NCBI RefSeq assembly: GCF_000315625.1
Contig: NW_005434540.1
Span: 33,745-97,744 of the forward strand
Direction of reading: 5' to 3'
Length of the DNA: 64,000 nucleotides
DNA from: Guillardia theta CCMP2712
Taxonomy: Eukaryota > Cryptophyceae > Pyrenomonadales > Geminigeraceae
The translations under genes and the position numbers were made by a program. This document shows, piece after piece, positions 15,001 through 25,281 of this stretch (position 1 is its first letter; each line of letters begins with the position of its first letter). The notes under the pieces were generated by a model, which worked only from the letters and a program-made list of their open reading frames with translations, made no database searches and was not told the origin of the DNA.

Positions 15001-18000
15001 AGCTCCGCTTGCTACAACAGTATATGATTGCTTCAAAGATCCCAATGGAGTATCAAGAATTTGCTATGTGTCTCCATATTATGACGACCTCTTTGATGAA
15101 TGCCTTCTCAGCTACAAGTGCTCCAAGACAGTGAAGGGCCTGACTGATTACTTGCTATGCGTGCAACAGGGGCTGCAAGACGCAAACTATGTCTTTGCTG
15201 ACTTGTTGCAGAATGAGTATGCAGTCAATACCAATTTCTACAAAGGACAGGCAATGACGGTAGTCAAAGCGTCATTCGATTGGAGATATTTGCCTATCGA
15301 TATGCAATACGGCGAGCATTATCAACTTGTTATGCACATCTTTAATCAAACGACTGGAATGAAACTACAAGAAGTTCGACCTGGATATACTGGAACTTGG
15401 TTTGGCAACAGCGCAGTCGACAAACATGGGATAATGTCGTTTCATGTTTTGTGTCTCCGGGATACTTATATAAGGTTTGATATCGAAATTCTTCATGGAC
15501 TCTACATCGAAAACAAGAATTACACTTCTTTCCGAGATACAGCAAAGTTCGAGGCCCTTGTCCCCAGCCGAGCTTCATTGAATTCGAATGTGCCAGAACA
15601 ATTCTACATCCTGCTTGCACGGAGCAACACGATTGCTCCACCTCTCAACGTGGTTCCACCCACCGTCCAGGTTACCAATAGCAAAGATGCTAGAGGAAAT
15701 GAGGTGGTGTCAGTTCGCTTCGTGAATGAGATGCAGCCTCTGGTTGATTTTGCTGGAGACAACAAAAGTATACCCCTCATCCCTCAGCAGTTCTCCGATA
15801 CAGGAACTGTCGCCGGTGCATATCTAGGAGCAAACATTATCTGGCCGTCAACGAACAACGTTGATTTGACACATTATTTGCTGCCGTTTCTCCCTTACTT
15901 CAGCAGCTGCAGAGGGTTCGACTCTCACATCCCTCTCTTCTTGTTGTTGGAGTCTTACGACCAATGCAATCTGATCCCATACAACCAGACAAAATGGGTG
16001 AACCAGTGGGATCCCTTCGGGGCTCCGAGCCCCATTGATATTGAGTCTTCTATGGACAGTTGTCAATGGAGCATTCAGTGCGCGTATGAGGAAGAGATAG
16101 ACAAAGTGTCGACAGTCGAGAGATGGTTCGAGCAGAAAGTAGGAGAGCAGCTGTTCTTCATCAGCAGGGATCCCTATCCTTACTCGAGATACTCTGCCGC
16201 TTATGCGGGCGACAAGATGCAAGAGGGGCTGAACTTCTTTGTGAACATGGAGAGCTCTTCAAAGATGGTACCGGTTACAGTCGAGCCCGGGTCGTTCATT
16301 GTGAGCGATAAAGAGAAGCTTAGTGGAGTGCCGAGGTCTGTGAACCTTCAAATCAACTATTATCAAAGATCCAAGAGCGAGAAGCGAATAATCTCTGCCA
16401 CCATCTCTTTTGATGATTACACTGCAAAAGTCCAGAATAATACCGTGGTGCGCGACTACAGTCTGAATGTTGACTACAGGGGCTTGGACTACCTGAGCTT
16501 GTTGAACGGATTTTCGTTTGATCCAGAAGTTTACATAGTCTTGTTCCTGCTCGTTGGAATTGCTTGTTTGATATTTTTTATGGTGTTCTGGGCATTCCAA
16601 AGGATTTTTACAAGGTTGAGCAATCCGCCACGACTGCACCTCACGCAGTATTTGTCGAACATCCTATTGCCAATCTGGGGATTGTTTGCTGGGCTGTTCC
16701 CCGTCCTGGTAGTCTTTGGCTTCATTCACGGCCTGTTTCGTTCACTCGCTTACCCGGTGTTCGGCAACATCAACGAGTTGTACACCAACTTCGGGACCGG
16801 AAGCAAGTGGTCGGAGAGCTCCAGAACAAGTGTCGCCTCCCTGCTGGGTATTACAGCCAGCCAACAAGTCGAGCAAGGAAGGCTGGGCGTGGCGCTCATG
16901 ACCCTGGGCGTGTACCTCAGTGTCGTCACAGCATTTGCCTTCGTGCCGGGGAAAGAAGACGCCAAGTCTATGTTCTTGTATGACCCGAAGAGCCTTGACG
17001 ACAAGAATACTGACGGCCTATGGAAGCGAAAGGTGAACAGGTGGTACCGAACTCAGTTCATCTTCTCAGTCATCATCTCGGTATTGGTGAATACGGTGGT
17101 GCTGGAATACTCCTTCTCTGACTTCTTCAAGGCTCACCTCTACGAGTCTCTCCTTGCCATGCCCGTGTTCTTCATATTCTTCCAGAACTTCTTGAATAAC
17201 ATCCTCGGAGACCTTCTGCTTGTTCAGCCCATGGCAGTTGCGTATCACCTGATAGAGATCATATCAACCCTCGGGGCTGCTACATTCCTTGACTTCATGC
17301 AAGTTTTCATCTTCCAGTTGTTGTACAAAGTGTGTCTGAGAATCTACATCTATCCTGGAATACAGAACGCCAAGGAGTTGATCAACTATCTCGCTTCTGT
17401 GATGAAACGCTATCAAGAGAAGCGAGATCGTGAGGACGATCTGGAGGAGGGAGACGAAGATTTTGAGGACGAGCTCTTCAACGAAGTTGAGTTCGAGACC
17501 TTCTCTCCAGCTGAAAACATCATTATGATGCTGTCCAATTACTCCGCAGAGCTCGTGGTCCTGCTGTTCTACCCCTTCATCATTCTCTTCTTATGGTGGG
17601 CAGATGGAGTCGGCCTGCAGGCAGGATCTCATTATGGTCTTCGTACCACAGACTTTGTGTTCTACGTCCTCTTCTCCATCTTCGTGATTCCCTTCCGCCT
17701 CTTCATAGATACTCTGGTCCTCTCATCCAATGAGTTGTTTCACGGCTGGAAGATCCTCGACTACATGAAGTATTGCCGTCACAGATTCTTGCGACGCTCC
17801 CAGCGATGGAGAAGTTACGAGAGGAGCGAGGATGCGAGCATACATGAGTCGCTGCAGAACCTAGATCTGAACTGCTTCTCATCGCAATATTACTTTACCA
17901 TAGGCATGGGCGCCATGGGGTCCTTGCTGATCATGTTCAGCCTGGAGATCATATCTCGGAACTATCACAATCCCTTCGGAGACAAGATGACGACCTTCGT

Positions 18001-19253
18001 GGTCCTCATTGTGCTGTGTATGATTTGGGTACGTCTTGAATGTTCGTGTCTTGGAAGTTTCTGACGTTTGTGTCATCAGATCGTGCAGTACTTCTGCAAG
18101 AGGTTCGGCGTGAGATTCCTCTGGAAGGTCAAGCCCCCTGTGGACGAGTACCCGATCAAAGAGATGCCACCCAAGGAGCTCACCCTCCCTGACCTGAGCA
18201 AGCCAGCTGCGAAAGATGCCGACATCACGTCCGAATCCTTCAAGCACAAGTTCCTCAACGCCAACCGATCCTGGCTGATAGAACAGCTCCGTGGCAGCCT
18301 GCCTGAAGGTGGTGGGTACGGAGATGGACAGAGCGAAGGCAGTGGGGCTGGAGGGCAAGGACAAGACCAAGGTAGAGATCGGGAGTATGACGTCAGCAGC
18401 GATGAGGGATCGAGCGAGTCTGACGACGGCCCACCAGCTACACTCGACGATGCGGCAAAGGTAATGGAAGCTGACATGCAATGCCTGACCCTGATGTCTG
18501 TCTGCCTTGTAGGCGGTCGTGCGAGCCTGGGTCGCAAGGACTCGATCGCAGCTGGGCTTACCCGAGAAAGGAATCTCGAGACCAGACATCTCATCTGACT
18601 CCGATCAGAGCTCAACAGACGACGACGAGGGGCAGCAGAAGCCCATCTCCAACTCCACCAAGAGTGAGTGTTGCCTCCTCCTCACTCCCCTGCCCTCTCC
18701 TTCTGCCTCCTCTCCTCCTCAGCATCCACCTCTCTCTTCGAGCTCACGTGCTGCTTTAGACATCGCCAGGCGCTGGCTTGCTCAGATCCGCGCGGAGCAA
18801 GCAGCAAGAGGAGAGCAGCAGGGCGAGGGCCGGCTAGACATCAGCAGCGACGAATCTAGTTCGGAAGACGACAACGACAGGCCGAGAGCTGCTCCTTCCA
18901 CGCAGACGCAGGTCATTGCGAGGCTGTGGCTGAGCAACCTGCGCGGAAGAAGTGGCACCCAACCGCGACGAGCGCCAGTCGAGGACATCTCGAGCGAGGA
19001 CTCGAGCTCGGAGGACGACCGTAGGGAGAACATGTTTCAAGTCAACGCCGTGACCGCGCGCATCGCTCGCATGTGGCTCAACTCGCTGCCGAGGGCCCAG
19101 CAGGGGCGTCAACGAGGGTTTGACGTCAGTGACGACGACTCGTCCAGCAGCGATGGGGAACCTGCGCGGGCTCGCGGAGTCGCCAACATCCCGCAGGCTC
19201 TGCCTCAGCCCTCTCGACGCATCTTACAGCTGTGGCTCCAGCAGATCCGATAG
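3..19253 (+). CDS. Giant IPT/TIG-repeat, cysteine-rich, multi-pass membrane protein (5' partial)
   Basis: The reading frame is already open at base 3, so the 5' end lies outside the window; the first in-frame GTG at 69 is not a credible start. My exon model is 3-14238, 14287-14312, 14453-18028, 18080-18460, 18513-18663 and 18760-19253, all GT-AG and in phase, giving at least about 6,290 residues. From start to about 13,240 it is a string of IPT/TIG-like modules (recurring P-S-x-G-P...GG...V-x-G and C-x-F-G motifs). From about 13,240 to 15,040 follow CP-x-G-x-Y-C repeats of the GCC2/GCC3 type. About ten hydrophobic segments lie between 16,500 and 18,100, then an acidic cytosolic tail. Inference: a very large cell-surface protein with an extracellular adhesive or sensing stalk. 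Similar architectures are known from protists, but I cannot name an orthologue. Family calls are firm; function is unknown. Confidence 0.85.
765..3116 (+). repeat. Copy 1 of a 2.35-kb coding duplication
   Basis: This block recurs at 5646-7997 with an offset of exactly 4,881 bp and only a handful of substitutions (for example S to R near 2124/7005 and I to L near 2418/7299). Both copies stay in frame inside the same exon, so each encodes the same roughly 780-residue run of IPT modules. About 2.5 kb of unrelated IPT sequence separates them, so the duplication is not back to back. The near identity implies recent duplication or ongoing gene conversion. Confidence 0.95.
2215..2512 (+). repeat. 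298-bp IPT module, copy a of three
   Basis: The same 298 bases occur at 3100-3397 (offset 885) and 7096-7393, nearly identical. The module starts at the codons for NNGVDFSS and ends at NNGQDWS, about one IPT domain. It is clearly GC-richer than the AT-rich exon on either side. Confidence 0.9.
3100..3397 (+). repeat. 298-bp IPT module, copy b of three
   Basis: Near-identical to 2215-2512, but followed by unrelated sequence starting RDGVSM. This copy overlaps the right edge of the 2.35-kb block, so the module may have served as a recombination point. Confidence 0.9.
5646..7997 (+). repeat. Copy 2 of the 2.35-kb coding duplication
   Basis: Partner of 765-3116. The left edge lies inside the codons for FQEWKS, the right edge just after the codons for NNGVD, and the sequences diverge sharply on both sides. 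Confidence 0.95.
7096..7393 (+). repeat. 298-bp IPT module, copy c of three
   Basis: This copy lies within copy 2 of the 2.35-kb duplication and matches the modules at 2215 and 3100. Confidence 0.9.
14287..14312 (+). other. 26-nt microexon of the giant IPT gene
   Basis: Exon 1 ends at 14238 in phase 1 before GTAATC. Between an AG at 14286 and a GTGAGT at 14313 lie 26 bases which, joined to the leftover G, make nine sense codons (GHYSMRAGM). The next exon starts in phase 0 at 14453 after TTTGCAG and resumes the CxPGTY cysteine-rich pattern. The flanking introns are 48 nt and 140 nt. Skipping the microexon would break the frame, so it is needed for a continuous protein. The splice signals and frame are seen directly; expression is not shown. 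Confidence 0.75.
18260..19253 (+). repeat. Tail repeats: WLxxLR module alternating with acidic serine clusters
   Basis: The last about 330 residues of the giant protein repeat a two-part unit roughly six times. The first part is a short amphipathic module with conserved Trp (SWLIEQLR, AWVARTR, RWLAQIR, LWLSNLR, MWLNSL, LWLQQIR). The second is an acidic serine cluster (DVSSDEGSSESDD, DISSDSDQSSTDDD, DISSDESSSEDD, DISSEDSSSEDD, DVSDDDSSSSD). Units are 34-45 residues. The S-x-x-D/E arrangement is what casein kinase 2 normally phosphorylates, so a phosphorylation-controlled docking tail is a reasonable inference. Introns 18461-18512 and 18664-18759 cut the repeat region. Confidence 0.85.
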
Positions 19254-19361
19254 TACCAACAACTTTCACTCAATAAATATCAATAATTGCTCTAGACGTC
19301 TTTACTTTCCGCCCCCCTTCCCATGTCTCCCGAGCTGCTCCCTGCCAGCTAGGCAGCTGCT
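19254..19361. terminator. Convergent 3' region with an AATAAA signal
   Basis: These 108 bases lie between the stop of the giant gene (+) and the stop of the STIMATE-like gene (-). AATAAA at about 19272, 19 nt after the stop codon, is a likely polyadenylation signal for the giant gene. Confidence 0.5.
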
Positions 19362-20608
19362 TCAGTGGAGGGTCATGGAGTTGCTGCCGTAGTTGCTGCC
19401 TATGAAGGAGGTACTGAGGCCGTTGGACGGGATCTTGGCGTGCAACTCGTTGCTGTACATGAGGTACGAGTCCATGATCCAGAACTGCTGGCAAGGGTCA
19501 GGAAGAGTCGAGAGGGAGGGGCTGGTGAGAGGACCTGGAAGGCGTTGAGAATGAGGGGAAGGAAGACGACGACGATAAAGAGCTCGAGATGTGGGTTGAA
19601 GCAGAGAGGCGCCAGGATGATGGCGCCGAACTCAGCCTGGCAAGAGGATCAGAGGAGGAGAAGAGGAGATGAGGATGAGGGAAGAGAGAGGAGGGAGGAA
19701 CGGAGCTGCGGACCAGTGGGTTCTTGAAGACGTACTCGACGGAGGTGATCCCTATCTTGCACACAACAACAACCGTCAGCCACACGCCGAGCTGATGGAA
19801 CCATCGAGTGATCTGCAAGGAGGTCACAAGAAACAGGGTCAGAGCCGCCGGCTGCCTGGGGAGGGTCGCCGTAGTCGCCTTGAGCATCATCAGGCGAGAC
19901 AACCAGGTACAGGCAACTCACCACTGCTGACATCCGTCGCAAAGTGAGAATGTACCACCTTCTCCAGCCAGCGCAGGACAACAAAGTTGGCGTAAACGAT
20001 GACGGTGGTGTCGAAAAGGATCTGGATGAAGTACCAGGGACAAGGGTCCTCCTTGCCTGCGAACTAGAGAGCAAGAGGCCTCAGGGCTCAGCTGCCTTCG
20101 AGCTGCATCACCTGCATCGCTATGAAGATGTTCATGAAGTGAACTGTGCAAGCGCCCAGGCCGTTCTTTGCCACGTCATACTGAAAGACCTTCATGGGCC
20201 TTCGCGGATTCTCTTGATTCCTTTTCACTGGCCGAGTTGTCAAGCGAGAACAAACAACAACCACACTCTGATCATGATGATAGGCCAGCAGTAGAAGTAG
20301 CCATCATCACCACTAAAACCACCAGCAACTCGAACAGCATCAAGAACATCAGTAACATCGTCTTTGTCTTTGTCATCGTCATCGTCATCATCTCCATCTC
20401 CATCATCTCCATCATCGTCATCGTTATCCATCAGAATCATCAGTATCATGTATCACCTATCAAAGCTGAGAATGAAAGCACAGCGAGAACAAACTGCACA
20501 AAGAAGCCAAAGCTTCCGAAGAAATCGCAGATCGCGTGACATTGCTGCACATCAAAGTCTTAGTGTGCCAGCTCAACGAGGACGAGGAACTTTCACATGC
20601 TTTCCCAT
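19362..20608 (-). CDS. STIMATE/TMEM110-family multi-pass membrane protein
   Basis: Seven exons on the minus strand give a continuous protein of about 216 residues: 20608-20597, 20544-20457, 20227-20112, 20063-19956, 19812-19714, 19636-19535, 19487-19362. It starts MGKHQCHAICDFFGSFGFF, then RRPMKVFQYDVAKNGLG, TVHFMNIF, PCPWYFIQILFDTT and further membrane helices. The order helix, R-R-P, D-V-x-K-x-x-x-G, H-x-x-N, C-x-W-Y, D-T-T matches the STIMATE family (animal TMEM110, a regulator of store-operated calcium entry at ER-plasma membrane contacts; the yeast relatives are vacuolar membrane proteins). The 20063-19956 exon edge is the least certain: a stronger GTGAGT donor lies downstream but breaks the frame. 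Role here is by family only. Confidence 0.85.
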
Positions 20609-21382
20609 CGATATTCTGAGTCCTTTAATGCTTCCAACCCACTCGATGATCCACCCTTCACTTCCATGCGGCCTGGCAGGGAGATCACTCGTTTACACCA
20701 AGCAATGAATGGTTTTCCTCGTCTCCTTCCTTGCCTCTCTTGCTTGTTCCTCCTTTCCTCATCATCCCCGTCCCCCTCTCCGCTCTCTCCCCGGTCTCTC
20801 CTCTTCCATCCCTCCTCCCTCTCCTCTTCCCTTCTCGTCCCCATCCCCTCCATTGCACCTGGTGCTCGCCCATCGTCGTCATCGCACTCCTATTTCACCC
20901 CTCCAAATTCCCATGCTACCACCGGGTGGTGGTCTCGGAGAGAACTACAGATTGGCGATCCCGAAGTGTTATTATGAGAGAAGGGAAGGGAAGGGGAAGT
21001 GGGGGGGGGGGATCAGATATGGTGTAGGAGACAGGTGAAGAAGACAAGGAGAACAAGAGAGCAGAGCAGAGCAGAGCACAACAGAGGAGAGGAGAGGAGA
21101 GGAGAGGAGAAGAGAAGAGATCAGAAAAAGAGCTTCGGTGTAGCTGGCAGCGAGCTAAATGCATGAACTGACACGAGATGGTTCACAGGAGCCTTGGATC
21201 AGAGGTGAGAGATTATGAGGTGTCAGGGGCTCGAGGGGAAACAGTTCATATCGGGTGATTCACAACAAAGCTACTGCTCTCACAACCAGTCTACACTTGT
21301 TTCGGCGACATTTATTCCTCAAACCATCTCTCAGCATTCCGACGCCGACAGGCAAAACTGTCCAGCATGAAGTCATGTCAGC
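20609..21382. other. Intergenic low-complexity tract
   Basis: These 774 bases separate two minus-strand genes. They hold a pyrimidine-rich tract (about 20,715-20,860), a run of eleven Gs at 21,000-21,011 and a purine tract of GAGCA and GAGGA repeats (about 21,050-21,120). I see no credible gene. The promoter of the STIMATE-like gene should lie just upstream of 20,608. Confidence 0.6.
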
Positions 21383-22867
21383 CTAACGCCATGGGCCTGT
21401 GTCAGCGCGTGACATGCTCTTCTCGCCGAATCTGCGAGCATAGTGAGTAAAGCGAGAAGAAAGAGCCAACCACAAATGCAGGCAGGCGCCTAGTCTTACC
21501 TGCCGGCATGCGAGTCGGCCATACTCCTGAAGCCAGACCTTCGGCCAGAACCATCGTCATCATCCCTCCTTCCACGTGGAGGCCCGTCCCTGTCCCTGTC
21601 CCTCCGGTCCTCTCTGCCTCCACCACCACCACCACCTCCTCCTCCTCCTCCTCCTCCTCCTCCTCCTCGCTCCCCGTCAGCAGAGGGACGAGCCCAGTCA
21701 ACATTAAGAATGAGCGAATCGAAACCAGTTCCATTGAGGGCGTTGATCGCTCGCTGATGGAGAGGTCAGCTCACAACCGAGAGCAGCTCACAAGCTCCTC
21801 CCTCACCTGAGCATCTTCTCGATTGTAGAAATCAATAAATGCAAATCCGCGGCCCTCGCCGGTCGCGCGATCGGTCGGGACAGAAACGCGAGCGATGGGG
21901 CCGAACTGCTTGAAGAGCTCGTGCATGTCTTCTCTGGTTGCATCTGTGCTCACGTTGGTGACCCTCAGCGTGGCCTTCTCTTCCTCCTGAGGCCCTCCGA
22001 AGCCGTCACGGTTGCGCATGTGGGGGGGCACGTAGCCCTGGGGCCCATCCTTCTTCTCTTCCGCTGGCTCCGTTTCCACAGCAGAGACCTTCTTGCCGAG
22101 CAGCTTGGCCTTCTCGGCATGATACTGCAGCAGGACGGTCAGCACACACCCTCAATGGCGCAGTGGAAGCACCTGTTCATCGGTGAGTTCTCCACTGGCA
22201 ACACGATTGCGGAGGTGGCGGAGGGCAGAGAAGGTGTCCATGTTCAAGAGCGCGCCCACACCCTTGGCAGGCTCCTGTGGCTTCTGGCCCTGAGAGAGTC
22301 GGTCAGCAACCTGCACTGTAGGAGGAGCAGCCAACGCTACCTCGTCCATGCCTGCCAGCTCGAACATGACCTGCTCGGATATGTTGACCACACCAGTCTC
22401 TTTGAAACCATGCTGTGCATAGCATCGAGGTCAGCGTCTGCTGTCCGTCAAGACCTAGAGTCACCGCTTGGCCTTCACATTCTCCGAACTTAGTCCACTC
22501 CCGGCGAGCGCGCACAGCCTTGTTCACTCTGATGAGCTTGTTGGTGACCTGCAGAGGCTGATGAGAAAACGGCACTGCCGAGGATCTCAGCATGGAGAGC
22601 GCCATCAAGATGCTGACTCTACGATCTCTCGATCATCCCACCGCCATGCGAACCTCAGGACCCAGACTCCACACACCCCAACCACCCTGCAGCATGAGCG
22701 CTCACCTTGACTTTGCGCTCGACCTTGACGCGCTCTCCATCATCGTTCTTACGGATTTCTGTGATGATCTTGACCTTCTCTCTTCCGTCGGCTGTCTGGC
22801 TCACGATCCTCTCCGCCGAAAAGTGCCCCTCCATCCCGCCATCTCCTGCCTCGTCCGCCCACGACAT
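21383..22867 (-). CDS. EIF3G: Eukaryotic translation initiation factor 3 subunit G
   Basis: Seven exons (22867-22706, 22548-22465, 22412-22341, 22310-22173, 22124-21807, 21753-21500, 21431-21383) encode about 358 residues. It begins MSWADEAGDGG, as eIF3g proteins begin with a short S-W-A-D motif, then the KIITEIRKNDDGERVKVERK segment and the KAVARRK-like KAVRARREWTKFG. The conserved YVPPHMR precedes one RNA-recognition motif at about residues 203-285 (RVTNVSTDA, then RNP1 GRGFAFIDF, then LILNVDWA). The tail is a long glycine run and an RGG/RD-rich segment. eIF3g is part of the eIF3 complex and acts in ribosome scanning and reinitiation. The usual central zinc-knuckle cysteines are reduced here (only one Cys in FGECEGQ), a divergence seen in some protists. 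All junctions are GT-AG and in phase. Confidence 0.93.
21635..21668 (-). repeat. (CTC)n microsatellite encoding the eIF3g glycine run
   Basis: An uninterrupted CTC/GAG triplet run within the last long eIF3g exon. Read in the eIF3g frame it encodes glycine (GGA codons), just after DGER; its length is likely to vary between strains. Confidence 0.85.
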
Positions 22868-23547
22868 GATGACGCACTACCCACCCACACCCCCACCCCC
22901 TACATATATACCCTCACCCTCTGTTTCCCATCAACCATGCCCTCATTTCTAACCTAACCCCTTGGGAAACAACCCCCACCTACAAAAGGTCCTTGATATT
23001 TGTACCAGGAAGGAGCATAGCACCCCACATTGTGATGACCCCACCCACCTAAATTCCTGGTCGAATCCCATTGCAACAGTGCACCCCACGAATTTCGCTC
23101 CTAATAGAGGAGGGGAGGGAAAAAAAAGAAACCACCCCCTCGTGCAGGGACATGACCCCCTTCGTTCCTCTCCACGACACTACCCCCATAGTCATGTTTT
23201 CTCCAGTGAAAGAGTCAGAATGATGGGTGGGGTGGGGTGCATCACAAGGGTGGGGTGGGGTGGGGTGCCTCAACCTGAGGCGGGCTGCAGGTATCTGAAG
23301 ACCCAGGGCCCGGGCCCGGGGAAAGGCACGCCCGGCCGCCGGGTGACGCCGCCCGGCCCGGCCGCGCCGGCCCGGCCCAGCCCGGTACCGGGGACCGGGG
23401 GCCTGGCTTTCATCGTTTGCGTGCTCGTCTGTTTCCGCTGGTTGGAGTAGCGGTTTTCCCTTCGTTTGGCCTAGCTAGTACTAAGTTTTATTGAACTCAT
23501 TGACCCGCCAAGCCTACAAACCTGCCTGACTTCTGAGATAAGAGTAT
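22868..23547. other. Intergenic region upstream of eIF3g with G-rich tracts
   Basis: No gene seen. Runs of GGGGTGGGGTG at about 23,226-23,268 could form G-quadruplexes. A CCCGGGCCCGGGG-type GC-rich block occupies about 23,305-23,400 and resembles blocks at 30,523-30,560 and 24,480-24,600. The eIF3g promoter is expected next to 22,868. Confidence 0.5.
23402..23435 (+). repeat. 34-bp dispersed repeat, copy 1
   Basis: Starts CCTGGCTTTCATCGTTTGCG and matches 56000-56033 in 33 of 34 positions, same strand. Flanks differ completely. At the other site the repeat lies exactly at the edge of the virus-like island. Confidence 0.85.
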
Positions 23548-24345
23548 TTATAAAGTAGAGTAAGGGATAGGAAGATAACAGAGACTGAGGAGAGAAGAAA
23601 GAAAGAGAGAGAAGAGAGAGGAAGAGAGCCTCTGGTCATTCCATCGAATAGTCGGTATGGAGTACCGTACTACGGTACCGTGCCCGTTGCGTCCAAGTGT
23701 TTTTGTCATGAGTACGTTAATTGTACTCTCTTTCACAAGTCGTCTTAGGAAAAACCTCTTGATGTCAATGTGTTTAGCCAAACTCTTTTTTCCTGGATTC
23801 TTTGGTGCACAATACTCAGATTCGGCTGAACTAAGAGTGTCAAGTTCCGGCTTGTTTGAAAATTATTCCCATGTTTTTTGTCTGATTTAGATAATAGAGA
23901 ACTCTCATAGCTTCCTTCCACTGAATTTGTGACGGTGGGTGCTCTCAGATGTTGTGAGTGAGAGTCTTGAGATTGTGTAGGCCAAGTCTGGTCTTGTAAA
24001 TACCGAGAGGTAATCAGTTTGTGAAAGTTGCCTATCAGTTGTTGGTCCCCTTTGTGAAGGTAATCATGCTTCATCATCACTAAGTTTTTGTTTGGTAGTA
24101 GTTCCAGGAGTCCAGGCTTTCATTTTCTCATCTATCTCGAAATCTGTCAATATTTCGTTGATGAATTTTTCTTGAGAGAGCCTCCGTGACCCCCAAGAAG
24201 TATTCCACTGACAGGTGTCACACCGTATTCTACAGCCGGCCAATGCAAACAGCAACTTGCCAATAGTCAATACCCTTCACTTGACGATATCCCAACGCTA
24301 CTACACGAGCCATCGGTTATGAGCCTCGAGGCTCATAACTATGAT
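23548..24345 (-). pseudogene. Ty1/copia-type retrotransposon pol relic
   Basis: Read on the minus strand, fragments appear in the order of a copia pol, with gaps and stops: ARVVALGYRQVKGIDYWQ (the K-A-R-L-V-A-K-G-Y-x-Q-x-x-G-I-D-Y segment of reverse transcriptase), LSQEKFINEILTDFEIDE (the I-S-Q-x-x-Y-I-x-x-I-L-x-x-F segment), QQLIGNFHKLITSR, and AKHIDIKRFFLRRLVKES (the K-H-I-D-I-x-x-H-F-x-R-x-x-V end of RNase H). These sit in different frames. The catalytic Y-x-D-D segment is missing. No LTRs could be matched. The element is dead and truncated. Confidence 0.8.
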
Positions 24346-24967
24346 GGATTGTATCAACAGTGGGCCAGAGATATGTTTACTTGGAGTGACTCAGAATAAT
24401 GCTGCCGAGTCAGTCTAGAGAGCTCCTCTGAAGCCGCTGATCCGAATCCCGGCACAGTGGCCAGCGAGTCACAGTTGGCGTGCAGGGGTCTGGCAGAGCT
24501 GGCACTGGCCCAGTGGAGCTAGCTGGCCCGGCGCCGGGCGGCCACTGCGGCGCGGCCAGCCAGTGGCCTGTAGCTGGCACAGAGCTGGTGGTGACGGAGC
24601 ACAAGTTTCAATGTGTTAGACTTGTACTGTGCCAAAGTGAGTCACGCAGAAATCATATCGACCTCAGTGGCAACAAACCCTAAGACAGTTTTTGCTCAAC
24701 TTCCGACCGCCGAGTTTAATGCACACGAAACCAGAATTGCGGCTAGGAAGGTCTCCTCAGGAGTCGTCTTGGTTTACAGGAGAGTTTTTGTTAACTCGGC
24801 GCTATCTGACTGGCACGGCTGGCATACGATCCATCAGGTGGAGAGTCTGGGTGGAGCTGGCCCGGCCAGGGACTCGAGCTGGCCCGGCTGCGCCGGAGCT
24901 GGGCTGGCGCCGGAGCTGGCAGCCGTAAGTGGGTCGTAGCGGGGATGTGGTCATTGATCCTTTCGCG
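24346..24967. other. GC-rich intergenic region with GAGCTGG/CCGGC repeats
   Basis: Two clusters (about 24,480-24,600 and 24,838-24,925) are made of short degenerate units around GGAGCTGGCC and GCGCCGGAGCTGG. No convincing gene. The region lies between the copia relic and the start of the WD40 gene. Confidence 0.5.
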
Positions 24968-25242
24968 ATGCTGGTTTGTGTAGTCGACGAGGGATGGCGG
25001 ATGGCGCAAGAGGAGGGACAGGAGGAGGAGACTATAGGACACCTGAAGGAAAGACTGTGCAAGAGGCTGCCTGACGTGTTTGGAAGTTTGCGGGAGAAAG
25101 TGCTGGAGGACAGGTGGGGTAGAGTGGTGGAGGATGGTATGACCCTAGCGGAGGCAGCTGGTGGAGCCCGATACCCCCTGCTGAGACTGAGGAATAGGAA
25201 GGCAGAGGACGAGACAGAGGTTCGGGTGCTTAGAATGGGAGC

Positions 25243-25281
<39 letters not shown>

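Noticed and set aside
20364-20450. Asp-rich minus-strand frame (TCATCATC repeat)
   Set aside because: It lies in an intron of the STIMATE-like gene; the repeat is simple sequence and both neighbouring exons splice around it.
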